Source of the DNA: a virus
Virus record (IMG/VR): IMGVR_UViG_3300021956_000075
Location: 1-24,896 of that record
DNA: 24,896 bases
Strand: one strand, 5' to 3'
Under the pieces are notes generated by a model. That model saw only the letters and a list, made by a program, of their open reading frames with translations. It was not told where the DNA came from and ran no database searches. Below, in pieces: positions 24,216 to 24,896 of this stretch. The position numbers and the translations under genes are program-made. The number at the start of each line of letters is the position of its first letter. Positions within the stretch are counted from its first letter, which is position 1.

Positions 24216-24896
24216 TTATGCAAAGGCTATTGCGTAACGCCCTGTTGATTTTAAATTTTTTAGTTCCCAATACATCTTCATCATAAGACTATCCGATAAG
24301 TCAGGTGATTTACCCAATATCTTTTTCATCTCATCTTTCGATTGTACTGCTACTTTATTGTCTTTATCTATGTCTTTTAATTTAACACTTAATAATTCCT
24401 GTGTCAAGTCATCTACTATGGTTGGGTCCAATATGTTTAAACTTATCTTCCCTTCCTTAAACATCTCAGATAGTTTTACATAACACTGAGATTTTAGATT
24501 GATGAAGTTTTGGTCATGTAACGCTTTGGAATTATTCACAAAGTTTACACATCCTTTTAACTGATCCGCTACACCGCCTCCAACGCCATCACTATCCACA
24601 ATTACATTATTAATATGTATCCCGTATTTCTGTATTAAAGTCTTTATTTCGGACGATAATTCTGTAGTTGATAGTTTGGTATAGACAAGTATTTCTGTGA
24701 CCGTATTACCCACCCAAATCGTTACTACGGACCTATCACTACCAAACCTTGATACGTCTAATGATAAATACTTCTTGTCCGTTCCTTGTGGAACATTCTT
24801 GAATACACTTTCTGATATACTATCAAAGTCAAATAGACTATCTGATTCTTGTTGATAGTTCCAATCCCCTTCCAATAGTCTTCGTCTTTGTTGTGG
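24216..24896 (-). CDS. terL: Terminase large subunit, C-terminal nuclease part (cut by right window edge)
   Basis: The frame is open to the right edge (first codons PQQRRRLLEGDW) so the gene continues beyond the window; the ATPase half is outside. What is seen is the RuvC/RNase H-like nuclease domain that cuts concatemeric DNA at packaging: a first acidic strand LSLDVSRFGSDRSVVTIW, a second strand NNVIVDSDGVGGGVADQL, and a final acidic site in KILGKSPDLSDSLMM. All three acidic positions are present, so the nuclease looks intact. RRRLLEGDW is typical of the linker before the nuclease in TerL proteins. The stop is five bases before the next gene's ATG. Confidence 0.93.
   Translation of the reverse strand, partial: PQQRRRLLEGDWNYQQESDSLFDFDSISESVFKNVPQGTDKKYLSLDVSRFGSDRSVVTIWVGNTVTEILVYTKLSTTELSSEIKTLIQKYGIHINNVIVDSDGVGGGVADQLKGCVNFVNNSKALHDQNFINLKSQCYVKLSEMFKEGKISLNILDPTIVDDLTQELLSVKLKDIDKDNKVAVQSKDEMKKILGKSPDLSDSLMMKMYWELKNLKSTGRYAIAFA

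Noticed and set aside
1-24896. tRNA genes, integrase, attachment sites or toxin-antitoxin genes
   Set aside because: None could be supported on either strand; gaps between genes are too short except 3470-3596 and 5989-6130, which hold only the described terminator and promoter.

Overview
This window is a stretch of the virion structural region of a tailed dsDNA phage (Caudoviricetes). It begins inside the large terminase gene at the right edge and runs leftward through tail and head genes. The host is most likely a member of the Bacteroidota, probably Flavobacterium-like. The DNA is AT-rich. Gene starts lack Shine-Dalgarno sites and instead have A/T-rich leaders such as AAAATTATG. The only promoter I can recognise is a textbook Bacteroidota promoter (TTTG-N20-TAACTTTG). 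Several proteins resemble families I know from uncultured aquatic Bacteroidota phages. No integrase, tRNA, rRNA or CRISPR array is visible.

Layout: all genes but one are on the minus strand, so transcription runs from position 24896 toward 1. In that order they are: terminase C-terminal part (24896-24216); a gene with a T9 slip site and an open -1 frame resembling a tail assembly chaperone (24211-23385); an internally duplicated tail-completion-like protein (23340-22333); a tail fibre with Gly-Ser/Thr-Ser repeats and a wall-binding-like module (22309-19655); an HK97-gp10-like protein (19653-19108); two large tail-tip or baseplate-like proteins (19106-17523 and 17521-13763); two further proteins with Pro-Thr linkers (13722-12454 and 12437-11430); the tape measure (11415-8479); a 42-residue basic protein (8479-8351); and a mosaic 627-residue XkdF-like prohead protease (8334-6451).

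A lone plus-strand gene (6131-6421) follows, with its own promoter and terminator, so it looks like a moron. Beyond it come the scaffold-like protein (5988-5197), major capsid protein (5180-4218), a tail-tube-like protein (4133-3597), a terminator, a small structural protein (3469-3101), the portal (3098-1944), a head-tail adaptor (1942-1325), an HNH endonuclease (1272-763), a membrane/coiled-coil protein (766-506), a second HNH endonuclease (516-58), and the first 18 codons of another gene (56-1).

The genes together make the head (portal, scaffold, protease, capsid), the neck, and a long tail with an adhesin-rich tip. The physical left-to-right order (portal, capsid, protease, tape measure, tail tip) is the classical one, but transcription runs through it backwards. 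The most interesting points are the T9 frameshift site, the heavily expanded protease that also carries a peptide resembling the capsid N-terminus, the moron cassette, and the low-complexity-linked adhesin modules.
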